From JAXHUH01 sp034211175 (GTDB taxonomy: Bacteria > Actinomycetota > Acidimicrobiia > Acidimicrobiales > CAIXPF01): a DNA stretch of 17,368 bases. A model generated the notes under the pieces. That model was not told the origin of the DNA, did not search any database, and saw only the letters and a program-made list of their open reading frames with translations. The translations under genes were made by a program, and so were the position numbers. The stretch is taken from the NCBI GenBank assembly GCA_034211175.1, contig JAXHUH010000038.1, positions 1 through 17,368 of the forward strand, given 5' to 3'. Below are positions 7,482 to 14,337 of the stretch, in pieces (position 1 is the stretch's first letter; the number at the start of each line of letters is the position of its first letter).

Positions 7482-8515
7482 CCGACTCCGAACGACCCGT
7501 TCGCCAACCGGCGCTCGACCCGCCGATCGCCGCGCTCGCCGTGGCGCTCGACGAGCACCGCCCGCCCGACGGTCCCCGCACCATCGAGCGCCAGCGCACC
7601 GAGGGCGAGGCGACGATGCTGCTCGTCCGCCGCCCGCTCGACCCGTCGTTGGAGGTGGCCGAGCACGAGGTGGCGGTCGACGGGGCCACGATCACGGTGC
7701 GGGTCACCCGGCCGCGGGCCGCGACCGCACCGCTGCCCGCGTACGTCTACGCCCACGGCGGTGGCTGGTGCACCGGCACGCTCGACACCGCCGAGGTCGA
7801 GTGCGGCCCGGTCGCCGACACCGTCGGCTGCGTGGTCGTGTCGATCGGCTACCGCCGGGCGCCCGAGCACCCGTTCCCGGTGCCGTTGGAGGACTGCGTC
7901 GCCGCCTACCGGTGGGTCCACGACCACGCCGCCGAGCTCGGGATCGACGCCGCCCGGATCGGTGTCGGCGGCACCAGCGCCGGCGCCAACCTGGTGGCGG
8001 CGCTGTGCCTCGTCGCCCGGGACCGGGGGCTGCCGATGCCGTGCGTGCAGGTGCTCGAGTCGCCGTGCCTCGACCTCACCCTGCCCCACGCGTCGATCGT
8101 CGAGATGGGTGACGGGTTCGGGCTGACCCGCGACGACATCGAGCGGTTCGTCGACGTCTACCTGGCGGGCCAGGACCCGACCCAGCCGTACGCGTCGCCG
8201 GCCCGGGCCGACGACCACCAGGGCCTCGCCCCGATCGTCGTGTTCACCGCCGAGCTCGACCCCCTGCGCGACGACGGCGAGGCCTACCTCGCCGCGCTCC
8301 GCTACGCGGGCGTGCCCGGTGCCGGCTTCCGGGTCGCCGGCCACCTCCACGGGTCGTGGATCATCCCGTTCACGGTGAGCGCCGGCCTGATCGACGACCT
8401 GCGCACCGCGGCGCTGCGCCGGGCGTTCGCCGGGACGCTCGACCCGATGGCGACCCCGCCCGCCGGACCAACCCCGGCGACTGGTGCGGCGGGCAACGTC
8501 GGAGAAGATCGCTGA
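7478..8515 (+). CDS. HSL-family alpha/beta-hydrolase (esterase/deacylase)
   Basis: This is a carboxylester hydrolase of the hormone-sensitive-lipase (alpha/beta hydrolase 3) family, 345 residues, cytoplasmic. The oxyanion-hole motif HGGGW is at 93-97. The nucleophile elbow GTSAG at 165-169 supplies Ser167, Asp261 in AELDPLRD is the likely acid, and His289 or His291 in GHLHGS the base. These fit the family spacing. GTG at 7478 is chosen because it overlaps the rhamnosidase stop by four bases and gives a normal family length. The gene's own stop shares a base with the ATG of the DeoR gene. Placement between a rhamnosidase and a sugar-responsive repressor suggests that it removes acyl groups from the glycoside or from the released product. 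That role is inference, since this family has broad substrates. Confidence 0.88.
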   Translation: MTDSERPVRQPALDPPIAALAVALDEHRPPDGPRTIERQRTEGEATMLLVRRPLDPSLEVAEHEVAVDGATITVRVTRPRAATAPLPAYVYAHGGGWCTGTLDTAEVECGPVADTVGCVVVSIGYRRAPEHPFPVPLEDCVAAYRWVHDHAAELGIDAARIGVGGTSAGANLVAALCLVARDRGLPMPCVQVLESPCLDLTLPHASIVEMGDGFGLTRDDIERFVDVYLAGQDPTQPYASPARADDHQGLAPIVVFTAELDPLRDDGEAYLAALRYAGVPGAGFRVAGHLHGSWIIPFTVSAGLIDDLRTAALRRAFAGTLDPMATPPAGPTPATGAAGNVGEDR

Positions 8516-9279
8516 TGGCGACGGAGCGGTCGTTCACCGGTGAGGTGCGCAAGGAGCTGATCCGCGACGCACTCGCCCGCGACGGCGCGGTGCGCATCGC
8601 CGAGCTCGCCGCCCGCCTCGACGTGTCCCAGATGACCGTGCGCCGCGACCTCGACGCCCTCGCCGAGGCCGGGGTCGTCCACCGGGTGCGGGGCGGTGCG
8701 TTCCCCGTCGGCGCCCGACCTCTGGCCGACCGGGTCGAGCGGGAGGCCGCGGCCAAGGCGGCGATCGCCCGCAAGCTCGTCGACCTGGTGCCGGCGAGCG
8801 GCGCCATCGGGCTCGACGCGTCGTCGACCATGCAGTACCTGGCGACGGAGCTGGTCGGTGGCGACGCGGTCGGCGGGCTCACGGTCATGACCAACAGCCC
8901 GGAGACCGCCCAGGTGCTGCGCGACGCCCCGGTGACCGCGCTGCTCACCGGCGGCCAGATCGACCGGCGGACCGGCAGCCTGATCGGCCCGCTCGCCACC
9001 CGGTCGGTCGGCGCCGTGCTGCTCGGGCGGCTGTTCCTGTCGGCCAGCGGCGTCGACCCGGTCCACGGCTCCACCGAGGCGGCGTTCGAGGACGCCGAGG
9101 TGAAGCAGGCGCTGGCCGCGGTGGCGTCGGAGGTGATCGTGGCCGTCGACCACACCAAGCTCGGCACCCCCGGCCCGGTCCGCTGCCTCGGCTGGTCCGA
9201 CCTCTCGCTCCTCGTCACCGACCTCGACGCCGACGACGAGCGCCTCGCCCCCTATCGCGACCACGTCGAGGTGCGCTGA
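8515..9279 (+). CDS. DeoR-family transcriptional repressor
   Basis: This is a 254-residue DNA-binding repressor. A DeoR-type winged helix-turn-helix at about 12-66 contains RIAELAARLDVSQMTVRRDL and the family's VHRVRGGA end. A DeoRC sugar-phosphate-sensing domain follows (about 80-240), with GLDASST near 99-105, TNSPE (126-130), LTGG (144-147) and AVDHTKLG (210-217), the segments that form the effector site in the family. GGAGAA at 8501-8506 lies eight bases before the ATG, and TGATG couples it to the esterase stop. It is the last gene of the rhamnosidase unit and most likely represses that unit, possibly also the divergent importer. A phosphorylated sugar such as a rhamnose-pathway intermediate is the expected inducer by family rule. 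The operator is not proven. Confidence 0.92.
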   Translation: MATERSFTGEVRKELIRDALARDGAVRIAELAARLDVSQMTVRRDLDALAEAGVVHRVRGGAFPVGARPLADRVEREAAAKAAIARKLVDLVPASGAIGLDASSTMQYLATELVGGDAVGGLTVMTNSPETAQVLRDAPVTALLTGGQIDRRTGSLIGPLATRSVGAVLLGRLFLSASGVDPVHGSTEAAFEDAEVKQALAAVASEVIVAVDHTKLGTPGPVRCLGWSDLSLLVTDLDADDERLAPYRDHVEVR

Positions 9280-9289
9280 CGCCACGACC

Positions 9290-9303
9290 CGGCCCGCGGG
9301 CCG
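9290..9303. terminator. 14-bp perfect GC palindrome after deoR-type gene
   Basis: CGGCCCGCGGGCCG lies 10 bases after the DeoR stop and 15 bases before the earliest start of the next gene. It is fully self-complementary. With no T-run and no unpaired loop it may be a weak terminator or a cruciform/operator site, so the call is tentative. Confidence 0.35.
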
Positions 9304-9318
9304 CCGGGCCCCGACGTT

Positions 9319-10767
9319 GTGACGGTCGGCCCTGGTCCGCCCGGCGGCCGGGGCACAGGCTCGCGTGACGTGCGCAGGTTCGTCGCGGCGCTGGCCGTGG
9401 TCCTCGTCGGTTGGTTGTTCGTGTTGCCCGGCCCCGTCGGGGCGCAGGAGGCCGATGAGCAACCCGGGTCGGGCGTGGTCCTCCATCTCTTCCACCTCGA
9501 CACGTGCCCCCACTGTGCGGTGGCACGGGCGTTCCTGGCCGAGCTGACCGAGGAGCTCCCCGGCCTCGAGGTCCGGGCCCACGAGGTCTCCTCGGACGCC
9601 GCGGCGCGGGCGCTGTTCGCCGAGATGGCGGCGGCCCACGGCATCGAGGCCCGGTCGGTGCCGACGATCTTCCTCGGTGACGAGGTGTGGGTCGGCTTCG
9701 ACGACCGCGTCGCGGCCGGGGTCCGGGCGACCGCCGAGCGGCTGTTGGCGGCCGACGAGGGGCCGGTCCTCGGGCCACCCGCCGCGGGGACGGCCGGGAC
9801 GGGCACCGGTGACGAGCAGCCCGACGGCGCCGTCGACGACGAGCAGCCCCACGACGAGGCGCACGACCGGGACGACGCGGACGAGGCGATCGTCGATGTC
9901 CCGCTGGTCGGTGCGGTGGACGTCGGCGACCGGTCGATGGTGGTGGCGACGCTCGTGATCGGCTTCGTCGACGGGGCCAACCCGTGCTCGCTGTGGGCCC
10001 TCACCGTGCTGTTGGCGCTCGTGCTCCACTCGGGGTCGCGGCGGCGGGTGGCGCTGGTCGGGGCGACGTTCCTTGCCATCACCACGGCCCTGTACGGCCT
10101 CTACATCGTCGGCATCTACACGATCCTCGGCTACGCCGCGTACCTGACGTGGATCCGCCGTGGTGTCGCGGTCGTGGCCGGCGGCTTCGGCGTGCTCAAC
10201 CTGAAGGACTACCTGTTCCCGGGGCGGGGGCCGTCCCTGTCGATCCCCGAGGGCCGCCGACCCGGCATCTACCGCCGGGCACGTTCGCTCGCCGCGGCGG
10301 ACCGCTCCCTCGCCGCGGTGCTCGGTGGCACCGCCCTCCTCGCGGTCGGCGTGTCCCTGGCCGAGACCCCGTGCACCGCCGGGCTGCCGGTGCTGTGGAC
10401 CGACATGCTCGCGGCCCGCGACGTGTCCACCGGGGCCGCGGTCGTGCTGTTCGCGCTGTACATGGCGCTGTTCCTCGTCGACGAGCTCGTCGTGTTCGGC
10501 GCGGCGGTCGTGACGATGCGGGTGGCGAAGCTCCAGGAGCACCACGGCCGGGCCCTGAAGCTCGTGGCCGGCTCGGTCATGGTCACCCTGGCCGGCGTGA
10601 TGGTGCTCGATCCCGACCGGCTCGACACGGTGGGCGGAACGTTCCAGGTGCTCGCCGCGTCCGCGGTCGTCGCGCTCGTGGTGATGGCCGCCGGACGCGT
10701 GCTCGGTGGCGACCACGGGCCCGGCCCGGCGTCGGGGCGCGGCCGGGCTGCGCACCGACTCTCCTGA
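9319..10767 (+). CDS. Thioredoxin-like domain fused to DsbD/CcdA-type transmembrane thiol-electron carrier
   Basis: The predicted protein (482 residues from GTG 9319, or 465 from GTG 9370) begins with a signal segment (RRFVAALAVVLVGWLFVL, about 19-36). An extracytoplasmic thioredoxin/glutaredoxin-like domain follows, with CPHC at 63-66 and a cis-Pro motif SVPT at 113-116. A strongly acidic linker (about 164-192) leads to six or more membrane helices. These carry GANPCS (Cys223) and ETPCTAG (Cys352), the paired cysteines expected in DsbD/CcdA proteins that move electrons from cytoplasmic thioredoxin across the membrane. The likely job is to reduce an extracytoplasmic disulfide partner, with the partner domain built in at the N-terminus instead of the C-terminus as in DsbD. 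Neither start has a good ribosome-binding site; 9370 gives the more typical signal peptide. No cytochrome c gene is nearby, so the target is unknown. Confidence 0.8.
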   Translation: MTVGPGPPGGRGTGSRDVRRFVAALAVVLVGWLFVLPGPVGAQEADEQPGSGVVLHLFHLDTCPHCAVARAFLAELTEELPGLEVRAHEVSSDAAARALFAEMAAAHGIEARSVPTIFLGDEVWVGFDDRVAAGVRATAERLLAADEGPVLGPPAAGTAGTGTGDEQPDGAVDDEQPHDEAHDRDDADEAIVDVPLVGAVDVGDRSMVVATLVIGFVDGANPCSLWALTVLLALVLHSGSRRRVALVGATFLAITTALYGLYIVGIYTILGYAAYLTWIRRGVAVVAGGFGVLNLKDYLFPGRGPSLSIPEGRRPGIYRRARSLAAADRSLAAVLGGTALLAVGVSLAETPCTAGLPVLWTDMLAARDVSTGAAVVLFALYMALFLVDELVVFGAAVVTMRVAKLQEHHGRALKLVAGSVMVTLAGVMVLDPDRLDTVGGTFQVLAASAVVALVVMAAGRVLGGDHGPGPASGRGRAAHRLS

Positions 10768-10798
10768 CCGGAGCCGGAGCCTGCGACATCGCATCGGC

Positions 10799-10816
10799 CG
10801 GTCCATCGACGGACCG
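10799..10816. terminator. Hairpin between convergent genes
   Basis: CGGTCC (10799-10804) and GGACCG (10811-10816) form a perfect 6-bp stem around a 6-base loop. It sits between the stops of the thiol-carrier gene and the convergent VOC gene, so it could end transcription from both sides. There is no T-run. Confidence 0.4.
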
Positions 10817-10821
10817 CGGGT

Positions 10822-11259
10822 TCAGTCGAGGCAGAGCTCGTTGCCCTCGGGGTCGGCCATGACGATGTGGCCGTAGCTGAGCGGAGGTGACGGCTCGTGG
10901 CGTTCGATCCGCGTGGCGCCGAGCGCGACGAGCCGCTCCGCCTCGGCCTCGAGGGCGTGCATGCGGGCGTCACCCTCCAGGCCGGGGGCCGCCCGGACGT
11001 CGAGATGGACCCGGTTCTTGGCCTGCTTGTGCTCGGGGACGCGCTGGAAGAACAGCCGGGGCCCCGAGCCCTCCGGGTCGACCAGCGCGGAGGCGTCGTT
11101 GTGGCGTTCGGGCGGGACCCCCATCGCCTCGAGCGCCTGCTGCCAGGACTCGAACCCTGCGGGCGGCTCCTGCAGGCGGTAGCCGAGCGCCTCGGCCCAG
11201 AACCCGGAGAGACGGGCCGGGTCGGCGCAATCGAACGTGATCTGGACATCTCGGGCCAT
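10822..11259 (-). CDS. VOC/glyoxalase-like domain protein
   Basis: This 145-residue cytoplasmic protein has the beta-alpha-beta-beta-beta pattern of the vicinal-oxygen-chelate superfamily. It starts MARDVQITFDCADPARLSGFWAEALGYRL and ends with YGHIVMADPEGNELCLD, the two hallmark edges of glyoxalase-like domains. Candidate metal or ligand residues are the Glu of GNELCLD and His in NRVHLDV, but the paired set of an active glyoxalase I is not evident. Many such proteins have no known reaction. ATG at 11259 is favoured by an excellent Shine-Dalgarno sequence on the minus strand (GGAAGGAG, complement of about 11267-11274) seven bases upstream. The frame is open further upstream but that stretch has no protein-like character. 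It is a single-gene unit, divergent from the nucleotidase. Confidence 0.88.
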   Translation of the reverse strand: MARDVQITFDCADPARLSGFWAEALGYRLQEPPAGFESWQQALEAMGVPPERHNDASALVDPEGSGPRLFFQRVPEHKQAKNRVHLDVRAAPGLEGDARMHALEAEAERLVALGATRIERHEPSPPLSYGHIVMADPEGNELCLD

Positions 11260-11482
11260 GGCGCAGCTCCTTCCAGGCGGTCGCCCCGTGGCGGGCGGGA
11301 GCGACCGGTGTCGGTCGGTCGGTGGGCGTGGACGGCGTGGCCCACCGACCCGAGCATGCACCGGGTTGCGGACGCCGGTGGTCCTCGATCTCGTGGGGAT
11401 CCGGTCCGGCGTGAGGCGGGAGTGGCCCCGACCGCGTGGCACAGCGCGTGCTCGTTCGAACTGATCGAGTGACTGGGCGGCT

Positions 11483-11504
11483 GTTCATGTCCTGGTCATG
11501 TTGC
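11483..11504 (+). promoter_or_regulatory. Tandem 11-bp direct repeat, candidate PHO box
   Basis: GTTCATGTCCT (11483-11493) is followed without gap by GGTCATGTTGC (11494-11504), and TCATGT recurs at an 11-base period. The half-site start G(G/T)TCA agrees with the direct-repeat units of the actinobacterial PhoP box described in Streptomyces, and the 3' halves agree less well. It lies upstream of the -35 of a secreted 5'-nucleotidase, a typical phosphate-starvation gene. Confidence 0.45.
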
Positions 11505-11519
11505 GATTTCCCTGCCGTC

Positions 11520-11548
11520 CCGACACATACGCCATGTTTTCGTAACAT
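11520..11548 (+). promoter_or_regulatory. Probable promoter of the 5'-nucleotidase gene
   Basis: CCGACA (11520-11525) and TAACAT (11543-11548) are separated by 17 bases and approximate -35 and -10 boxes. TAACAT also forms the right arm of a short inverted repeat ATGTT-TTCGT-AACAT (11534-11548). The remainder of the 330-base divergent region (11260-11589) shows only a TCGG triplication at 11311-11322 and no obvious promoter for the VOC gene. Confidence 0.45.
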
Positions 11549-11589
11549 CGCCTCCTCGGAAGTGCGTCATCACGAACAGGGAGCGCTGC

Positions 11590-13407
11590 GTGCGAGCGAG
11601 ACGACTGATTGGCGGTGCGGCGGCGGGGTTCCTCGCGGCCGCCGTGGCCGGGTTCGGTGTCCCCGCGGGAGCCGAGCCGGACACCGGCGAGGAGATGGCC
11701 GAGGAGGTGACCTCCGAGGAGGTTCCCGCCGAAGGCGAGGTCGTCGAGGAGGAGGCCGTCGGGGAGGAGGTCGTCGAGGAGGCGCCGGTCTCGAGCGTCG
11801 TCGACCTGCAGATCCTCGGGATCAACGACTTCCACGGCAACCTCGAGGAGGGGTCGCTCGCCATCGACGCGGAGACCGGCAGCTCCGGCAGCGAGGGCGC
11901 GGTCGACGCCGGCGGTGCCGCCTACCTGGCCAGCCACATCGCCCAGCTCGAGGAGGGCGTCGAGCACAGCATCGTCGTCTCCGCCGGTGACCTCATCGGC
12001 GCCAGCCCGCTGCTGTCGGCGCTGTTCCACGACGAGCCCACGATCGAGGCGATGAACGAGATCGGCCTCGACCTCAACGCCGTCGGCAACCACGAGTTCG
12101 ACGAGGGCGCGGCCGAGCTGGCCCGCATGCAGGACGGCGGCTGCCATCCGGAGGACGGCTGCCAGGGCCCGACCGGCGAGTTCGGCGGCGCCGACTTCCA
12201 GTTCCTCGCGGCCAACGTGGTCGACAGCGAGACCGGCGAGACCATCTTCCCCTCGTACGTCATCGAGGAGTTCGGTGACGCGTCGGTTGCGTTCATCGGC
12301 ATGACCCTCGAGGGCACGCCGTCGATCGTCACCCCGACCGGTGTCGAGGGGCTCGAGTTCATCGACGAGGCCGAGGCCGTCGACCGGGTCATGCCCGAGA
12401 TCGACGAGGCCGGCGTCGACGCCGTCGTCGTGCTGCTCCACGAGGGCGGCTACCAGACCGAGGACGGCGGCATCAACGACTGCAACGGCATCGCCGGCCC
12501 GGTCGTCGACATCGCCGAGCGCATGAGCGACGAGGTCGACCTGATGGTCACCGGCCACACCCACCAGGCGTACAACTGCGTCATCGACGACATGGTCGTG
12601 ACCAGCGCCGGGTCCTACGGCCGCCTCGTCACCGACATCGACCTGAAGATCGACAGCGCCACCGGCGAGGTCATCTGCATCGAGGCCGGCAACCTGGTCG
12701 TCACCCGCGACATCGACCCCGACGGCGACGTCGAGGCCCTCATCGCCGAGTACCGCGAGATCGCGGCGCCGCTCGCCGACCGCGTGATCGGCGAGGCGTC
12801 CGCCCCGCTCACCGAGGAGGAGTCGCCGGCCGGCGAGTCCGGTCTCGGCGACGTGATCGCCGATGCCCAGCTCGCGGCCACCGCCGGCGAGGACGTCGGT
12901 GGCGCGCAGATCGCGTTCATGAACCCCGGCGGCATCCGCGCCGACATCGAGGCCGGCGAGGTCACCTACGGCGAGGCGTTCACGTCCCAGCCGTTCGGCA
13001 ACAACCTCGTGACCATGTCGCTGACCGGCGAGCAGATCGAGATGCTGCTCGAGCAGCAGTTCTGCAACCCCGACGCCGAGGACCCGACGGCGCAGCGCGT
13101 GCTCCAGGTGTCCGCCGGCTTCGCCTACGCCTGGGACGCGACCGCGCCCTGCGGTGAGCGCGTCGACCCGGCGTCGATCACGCTGAACGACGAGGTCATC
13201 GACCCGGCCGGCACCTACCGGGTGACGGTCAACAACTTCCTCGCCGACGGCGGCGACAACTTCTCGGTCCTGGCCGAGGGGACCGACCGCATCGGCGGTG
13301 TCGTCGACGTCGACGCGCTCGAGACCTACTTCGAGGCGAACAGCCCCGTGGCCCCCGGCCCGCAGGACCGCATCTCCCTCGTGGGCGACGCGGCCGACGC
13401 CGGCTGA
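11590..13407 (+). CDS. Secreted UshA-type 5'-nucleotidase / metallophosphatase
   Basis: This 605-residue enzyme probably dephosphorylates extracellular nucleotides or nucleotide sugars to scavenge phosphate and nucleosides. It has a signal peptide (about 1-28, ending PAGA). A Glu/Val-rich spacer (30-66) is followed by the calcineurin-like domain, with metal ligands visible as Asp80 and His82 (NDFHGN), Asp134 (GDL), Asn167-His168 (GNHEFD), His284 (LLHEGG) and His323/His325 (GHTH). The C-terminal 5'-nucleotidase domain (about 395-575) carries NPGGIRADI (445-453), QPFGNNL and NNFLADGGDNFSVL for base and phosphate binding. GTG at 11590 has AGGGAG about seven bases upstream and lies directly at the signal peptide. 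No LPxTG or C-terminal membrane anchor is seen, so it is probably released or held by the cell envelope. A candidate PHO box upstream fits the role. Confidence 0.92.
   Translation: MRARRLIGGAAAGFLAAAVAGFGVPAGAEPDTGEEMAEEVTSEEVPAEGEVVEEEAVGEEVVEEAPVSSVVDLQILGINDFHGNLEEGSLAIDAETGSSGSEGAVDAGGAAYLASHIAQLEEGVEHSIVVSAGDLIGASPLLSALFHDEPTIEAMNEIGLDLNAVGNHEFDEGAAELARMQDGGCHPEDGCQGPTGEFGGADFQFLAANVVDSETGETIFPSYVIEEFGDASVAFIGMTLEGTPSIVTPTGVEGLEFIDEAEAVDRVMPEIDEAGVDAVVVLLHEGGYQTEDGGINDCNGIAGPVVDIAERMSDEVDLMVTGHTHQAYNCVIDDMVVTSAGSYGRLVTDIDLKIDSATGEVICIEAGNLVVTRDIDPDGDVEALIAEYREIAAPLADRVIGEASAPLTEEESPAGESGLGDVIADAQLAATAGEDVGGAQIAFMNPGGIRADIEAGEVTYGEAFTSQPFGNNLVTMSLTGEQIEMLLEQQFCNPDAEDPTAQRVLQVSAGFAYAWDATAPCGERVDPASITLNDEVIDPAGTYRVTVNNFLADGGDNFSVLAEGTDRIGGVVDVDALETYFEANSPVAPGPQDRISLVGDAADAG
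11737..11782 (+). repeat. Direct repeat in the Glu-rich spacer of the nucleotidase
   Basis: GAGGTCGTCGAGGAGG occurs at 11737-11752 and again at 11767-11782, a 30-base (10-codon) period, encoding (E)EVVEE twice. It lies inside an acidic low-complexity spacer between the signal peptide and the catalytic domain. Such a repeat can change copy number by slippage or unequal exchange. Confidence 0.6.
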
Positions 13408-13470
13408 GCGACCACGTCCTCGCCGGCTGACCTGAACCGGGCCTCCGGTCGGGACAACCGGCACCTCGTC

Positions 13471-13499
13471 CCGGCCCGGCGCCACGTGCGCCGGGCCGG
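13471..13499 (+). terminator. Strong 12-bp hairpin downstream of the nucleotidase
   Basis: CCGGCCCGGCGC (13471-13482) and GCGCCGGGCCGG (13488-13499) form a perfect stem around the loop CACGT. It lies 63 bases past the stop and is the most stable hairpin in the window. No T-run follows, as is common in high-GC actinobacteria. A weaker set of overlapping ACCGG/CCGGT hairpins precedes it (13436-13461). Confidence 0.65.
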
Positions 13500-13545
13500 T
13501 GCGCGTTCGCCATCGGGCTCGACCCCTGGAGCCGAAAGCATCGGG

Positions 13546-13560
13546 CACGATTTGATCGTG
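13546..13560. promoter_or_regulatory. Perfect inverted repeat before the peroxidase gene, candidate operator
   Basis: CACGAT-TTG-ATCGTG is a perfect 6-bp inverted repeat with a 3-base centre, 66 bases before the peroxidase ATG. It overlaps the putative -35 TTGATC (13552-13557), so a dimeric regulator bound here could repress or activate the gene. Confidence 0.4.
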
Positions 13561-13580
13561 TTCGTTGGTCGTGCTCGGAT
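13552..13580 (+). promoter_or_regulatory. Possible promoter of the glutathione peroxidase gene
   Basis: TTGATC (13552-13557) is followed after 17 bases by TCGGAT (13575-13580). The -35 is good and the -10 modest. Position relative to the ATG at 13626 is suitable. Confidence 0.35.
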
Positions 13581-13625
13581 GGCGGGACGGCCGGGCACCG
13601 GCCGACCGACGCAGCGGAGGCACCC

Positions 13626-14177
13626 ATGAACGTCCACGACTTCGAGGCCGACTCGATCGACGGTGAGCCGGTGAAGCTGGCCGACTACGCGGGCAAGGTC
13701 GTGCTCGTCGTGAACGTCGCGTCCAAGTGCGGGCTCACGCCGCAGTACGAGGCGCTCGAGGCCCTCTACCGCCGTCACCGGGAGCAGGGCCTCGAGATCC
13801 TCGGGTTCCCGTGTGATCAGTTCGGCAACCAGGAGCCCGGCACCGAGGCCGAGATCGCCGAGTTCTGCTCCACGACCTACGGCGTGAGCTTCCCGATGTT
13901 CTCGAAGGTCGAGGTCAACGGCGACGAGGCCCATCCGCTGTACAAGCACCTCCGTGCCGCCGACCACGGTGCGCCGATGGAGACCCTGCCCGGCGGCGAG
14001 CACTTCGCCGGGATGCTCGAGGGCCACTTCCCCGAGCTGTTCGAGGACCCGGAGGCGATCAAGTGGAACTTCACCAAGTTCCTGGTCTCCCGCGACGGTG
14101 AGGTCGTGAAGCGGTTCCAGCCCAACGAGACCCCCGAGGCGATCGAGCCGGAGCTGACCTCCGCCCTCGGTTCCTGA
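13626..14177 (+). CDS. Glutathione peroxidase family protein (Cys-type, probably thioredoxin-dependent)
   Basis: This 183-residue cytoplasmic peroxidase probably reduces hydrogen peroxide and organic hydroperoxides. The peroxidatic Cys35 is in VASKCGLTPQY, and the catalytic partners are Gln in FPCDQFGNQEPG (about 65) and Trp147-Asn148 in WNFTKFLV. There is no selenocysteine. Cys81 in FCSTTYGVSFPMF lies where the resolving Cys of thioredoxin-dependent members lies, so thioredoxin rather than glutathione is the more likely reductant. Cys63 is a third conserved cysteine. Length is normal for a monomeric bacterial member. The ATG has GGAGG at 13615-13619 six bases upstream, a strong ribosome-binding site. 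It appears to be transcribed alone or with the following oxidoreductase. Confidence 0.95.
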   Translation: MNVHDFEADSIDGEPVKLADYAGKVVLVVNVASKCGLTPQYEALEALYRRHREQGLEILGFPCDQFGNQEPGTEAEIAEFCSTTYGVSFPMFSKVEVNGDEAHPLYKHLRAADHGAPMETLPGGEHFAGMLEGHFPELFEDPEAIKWNFTKFLVSRDGEVVKRFQPNETPEAIEPELTSALGS

Positions 14178-14178
14178 G

Positions 14179-14191
14179 CCCGGCGGCCGGG
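14179..14191 (+). terminator. Short hairpin after the peroxidase gene
   Basis: CCCGG-CGG-CCGGG begins two bases after the stop codon and forms a 5-bp stem with a 3-base loop. It could be a weak terminator, but no T-run follows and the downstream gene may still be co-transcribed. Confidence 0.3.
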
Positions 14192-14337
14192 TCGGGGGCC
14201 GAAAGGACGAGTCGGTGCCCCTCCCGAGGGTCACCTCGTCGCCCGACCGCAGGCGGATGCGCCGGCCGGTGGGCCCGTCCATGATCGGGGGCATGGAGCC
14301 GACCCGACCGGCGACGTCCGCCTCGCCCGACGCCCGC

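Noticed and set aside
8302..10806. Minus-strand open frame of about 834 codons across the DeoR and thiol-carrier genes
   Set aside because: It spans two unrelated real genes and their intergenic palindrome, with His/Arg/Asp-rich composition only.
11311..11322. TCGG tandem triplication before the VOC gene
   Set aside because: Three four-base units are expected by chance in DNA of this composition and no wider array is present.
11485..13623. Minus-strand open frame of about 712 codons opposite the nucleotidase
   Set aside because: Its Val/Asp/Gly/Arg-rich translation has no known motif, and it runs through the terminator and the promoter of the peroxidase gene.
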